From the NCBI RefSeq assembly GCF_016583985.1, contig NZ_NRSD01000011.1:81839-145838 (forward strand): DNA of 64,000 nucleotides, written 5' to 3'. The first letter of the stretch is position 1; each line of letters opens with the position of its first letter. Shown piece by piece: positions 58,740 to 64,000 of this stretch. Below the pieces are notes generated by a model that had not been told where the DNA came from, ran no database searches, and worked only from the letters and a program-made list of their open reading frames with translations. The stretch is from Thiocapsa imhoffii (GTDB taxonomy: Bacteria; Pseudomonadota; Gammaproteobacteria; Chromatiales; Chromatiaceae). A program made the position numbers and the translations under genes.

Positions 58740-60605
58740 TTAATTCGTTGCCCGCTGCAGTTGGATGTCAACGCTCTCGCCGCCGGAGGGGAACACCGGA
58801 CCCAATCGCGCGGCCTCGAAATTCGGCGCCCGCACAATCAGGTCACGTGCTTCGGCACCCAGCTCGGAGAAGACAAACTGGCCCGCGCGGTCAGTCGTCG
58901 TGCGCCGCAGCGACTCATGAACCACACCGCCATCTCGCCGCACCCAAGACATGGTCACATCCGCACCGGAAACCGGAGCGCCAGCTTCATCCACGACCCT
59001 CCCGCGCAGATCCGCACCCCCAAGATCTAACACCGTCCGCACATCCAGAATCTCCCCATTCGTGATGGTGAGCCCACTGGTCACGAAGCGTGGGAAGGAC
59101 TGACTCTGGATCCGCAACTTCCCTTCCGGAACCGCGGGGACCACAAAAAGACCCTGGTCGTCGCTGGTCACCGTCAGCGTCTCCCCGGGCGCCCCATCAC
59201 TATTGACCAGCAAGGTGAAATTCGTCACCGGTTGGCCGTCACTATCGAGCATCTGACCATGGACCACGCCCGCGCCAACCTGGGTGAGGACGATGTCCTG
59301 ATCGCTGACCCCCGCGGAGGTGATACGGAATCTCAGATCCTGATAGCCCGAATGGACCCCATCGGCAGGCACCGACAACACATAGGACCCTTCCTGGCGA
59401 ATCTCGTCGATGACAAAGCGACCATCAGCCCCGGTGGTCGCGCGATACTTGGTGTTGCCTTGACTCAGATAGACGGTTTTACCTCGTAACCCTCGTCCGG
59501 TCTCGTCACGCACCATCCCGGCAACCCGGATCGAACCGGTCGCGCTGTCCATTTGGACCGTCACCGCCACCATGTCGTGATCGGTGCGCAGTGCCGGATC
59601 GACGCTCACCCGCGTCTCTTCGTAGCCTTCCCGTGTCAACTTCAGGCTCAATGGCCGATGATTGTGCACCTGCGTCGAGAACGCGAAGGTGCCATCGGCA
59701 GCGCTCATGGCCTCAACGTCTTGACCGGAAATCGACACCGCCACACCGCCTAGCGGCACCCCCTCCCGGGTGGCCACATAGCCGTCGACCCATAGAGCAA
59801 CCTCCTGCCCCAGAACCAATCGAACGTCCTGTGAGCCCGAGCGCACCACCACAACCGTTTCAGTGGGCACGGACGCGGGGCCCTGAGCGGTTAATTGATA
59901 GTCGCCCGCAGCCAACCCCGTGATGACAAACCGACCATTGCTGCCAGACCGCGCGCGCCCGTCCGAGCGAGCGATCGAGGTCGAGGGCGCGCCAAAGGGA
60001 TCGGCATCAAACAGTCTCACCGAAGTCGCCGTCACGGCCGCACCCACCACCGGGGTGCCGTCGGTCAGCATCACTTGACCCTGAATGCGCTCCTGCCCGG
60101 TCACCCGCTCGTCATCGCCGTCTGGAGTGCCCTGCGCGGCGCTCTGATTCATTCCCCGAGCGGCGGAACCACCCGAGTCGTTATCGCGCACACCGGCCGG
60201 TTCGACGCTGAACGCACCGGCTGTGCCGGAGCCCGCGTCGCGCACCACCGCACCCTCGGCTGCTGGCGCGTCACCAGAGTCCGGTGCCGCATCCTGCTCC
60301 GCCATTGATCCGATCTCAGCCCCACTGGGGTCCAGGGTCGCCGCTCGTCCCGTCGCATCCCCCGCCATCGGGTCAGAATCGGCGGCACCGGCATCCACTG
60401 ACGAATCCCCCACGGCCAGAGCAGCCACACCGGAGGGATCATCGGCCGCGGGGCGAGAACCGTCGTGCTCGGCACTGCGCTCACTCAGGGCGGACCCGTC
60501 CGGCAACGCACCGCCCTGCGTCCACCACCAATACCCGCCAGCGACCGCCACCACAACGATGAGAACAGCAATCGCAACCACAGAACCTGTACGCATCGAC
60601 ATCAT
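58740..60605 (-). CDS. Membrane-anchored protein with carboxypeptidase-regulatory-like repeats
   Basis: The 621-residue protein has a signal-anchor helix (about 9–28, AIAVLIVVVAVAGGYWWW), a low-complexity Ala/Asp/Gly/Ser-rich linker (about 30–165) and then about five beta-sandwich repeats of the CarboxypepD_reg type. The repeats show in recurrent units such as TDGTPVVGAAV, GRFVITGLAAGDYQL, GRFVIDEIRQEGSYVL and GQFVFSELG, spaced 80–95 residues apart. These folds are common in adhesion and scaffold proteins. The start at 60605 or 60602 has GAGG upstream. It lies 294 bp downstream of the repetitive DUF11 protein, on the same strand. Function unknown. Confidence 0.82.
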   Translation of the reverse strand: MMSMRTGSVVAIAVLIVVVAVAGGYWWWTQGGALPDGSALSERSAEHDGSRPAADDPSGVAALAVGDSSVDAGAADSDPMAGDATGRAATLDPSGAEIGSMAEQDAAPDSGDAPAAEGAVVRDAGSGTAGAFSVEPAGVRDNDSGGSAARGMNQSAAQGTPDGDDERVTGQERIQGQVMLTDGTPVVGAAVTATSVRLFDADPFGAPSTSIARSDGRARSGSNGRFVITGLAAGDYQLTAQGPASVPTETVVVVRSGSQDVRLVLGQEVALWVDGYVATREGVPLGGVAVSISGQDVEAMSAADGTFAFSTQVHNHRPLSLKLTREGYEETRVSVDPALRTDHDMVAVTVQMDSATGSIRVAGMVRDETGRGLRGKTVYLSQGNTKYRATTGADGRFVIDEIRQEGSYVLSVPADGVHSGYQDLRFRITSAGVSDQDIVLTQVGAGVVHGQMLDSDGQPVTNFTLLVNSDGAPGETLTVTSDDQGLFVVPAVPEGKLRIQSQSFPRFVTSGLTITNGEILDVRTVLDLGGADLRGRVVDEAGAPVSGADVTMSWVRRDGGVVHESLRRTTTDRAGQFVFSELGAEARDLIVRAPNFEAARLGPVFPSGGESVDIQLQRATN

Positions 60606-60899
60606 GAAACCTCAGATTGATCAACCTCACACTGACAAGATGACTCAGGATACCAGGGACCGCGATCAGGATCGAAAGTGCCGCCAGCCCCACCTGCGCT
60701 GACGCGGCGATGCCATCAAAGGGCCAAGCCGGTATCGGGGGAGAACGTCTCAGGACAGAGGCTGCGGCCGGCTCGCAGGCTTGCTCGGGTCGAAACAGCC
60801 TGGACATCACCCGGACTGGGATGCTGATGTGGAGGGTGTGCGCGGGCGGCGGGCAATCCGCCCGCAGCATGCCGCCGAGTCACCACCCACACCGCGCAA

Positions 60900-64000
<3,101 letters not shown>

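Noticed and set aside
60838..60866. GC-rich hairpin (GCGGGCGG…CCGCCCGC) upstream of the 58.7 kb gene
   Set aside because: The arms pair but no T-run follows on either strand, so I do not call it a terminator.

Overview
The window is about 64 kb of GC-rich DNA, roughly 63 % by eye, from a gammaproteobacterium. Gene order gives the first clue. From the left edge to about 13.5 kb the order hflK–hflX–hfq–miaA–mutL–amiB–tsaE–nnr–queG–orn–rsgA matches the block known from Escherichia coli and relatives. The second clue is physiology. A CowN-type nitrogenase-protecting protein, c-type cytochromes, a DsbD-type redox system and type IV minor pilins together fit a diazotrophic, respiring or phototrophic lineage such as the purple sulfur bacteria (Chromatiales). 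That placement is inference; no rRNA or marker gene settles it. I see no tRNA, rRNA, CRISPR array, insertion sequence, integrase or phage gene.

Layout. 1–13.5 kb: protease regulator, ribosome-rescue GTPase, RNA chaperone, tRNA modification (miaA, tsaE, queG), mismatch repair, cell-wall amidase, metabolite repair, oligoribonuclease and RsgA, with a small cytochrome c gene inserted before rsgA. 13.5–19.7 kb: an EVE-domain protein, a small unknown, and an overlapping run of a DUF2868 membrane protein, a DUF3482 GTPase and bioA. 20–24.3 kb: glycogen debranching enzyme, glucose-6-phosphate dehydrogenase and a CPXCG mini-protein. 24.7–29.6 kb: a Gld-type ABC exporter in three tightly packed genes. 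29.7–32.3 kb: homoserine dehydrogenase and AlaC-type aminotransferase. 32.4–35.7 kb: a periplasmic thiol-redox cluster. 36.3–44.4 kb: a lipoprotein, penicillin-binding protein 1A and an RND efflux pair. 44.5–51.5 kb: minor pilins, PilE, a PilZ protein and a cytochrome lipoprotein. 51.6–58.5 kb: hydrolase, cowN, ilvD, a UPF0126 channel-like protein, a phosphodiester glycosidase, a DUF1820 protein and ychF. 58.7–64 kb: two probable envelope or surface proteins, the second a highly repetitive DUF11-type protein that runs off the right edge.

How the genes fit together. Most are housekeeping, and the accessory content concerns the envelope. The most noteworthy loci are the minor-pilin cluster with two oversized pilins and no PilY1; the DUF2868/DUF3482 membrane–GTPase pair with a very long low-complexity linker and no canonical NKxD; the unknown Cys-rich gene coupled to dsbD; an isolated cowN; and the tandem-repeat surface protein. 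I found no clear wholly new multigene system. These five are the best candidates for closer work.

Starts were chosen by Shine-Dalgarno (SD) spacing and family length, so several differ from the longest open frame. Promoter calls are visual pattern matches only.
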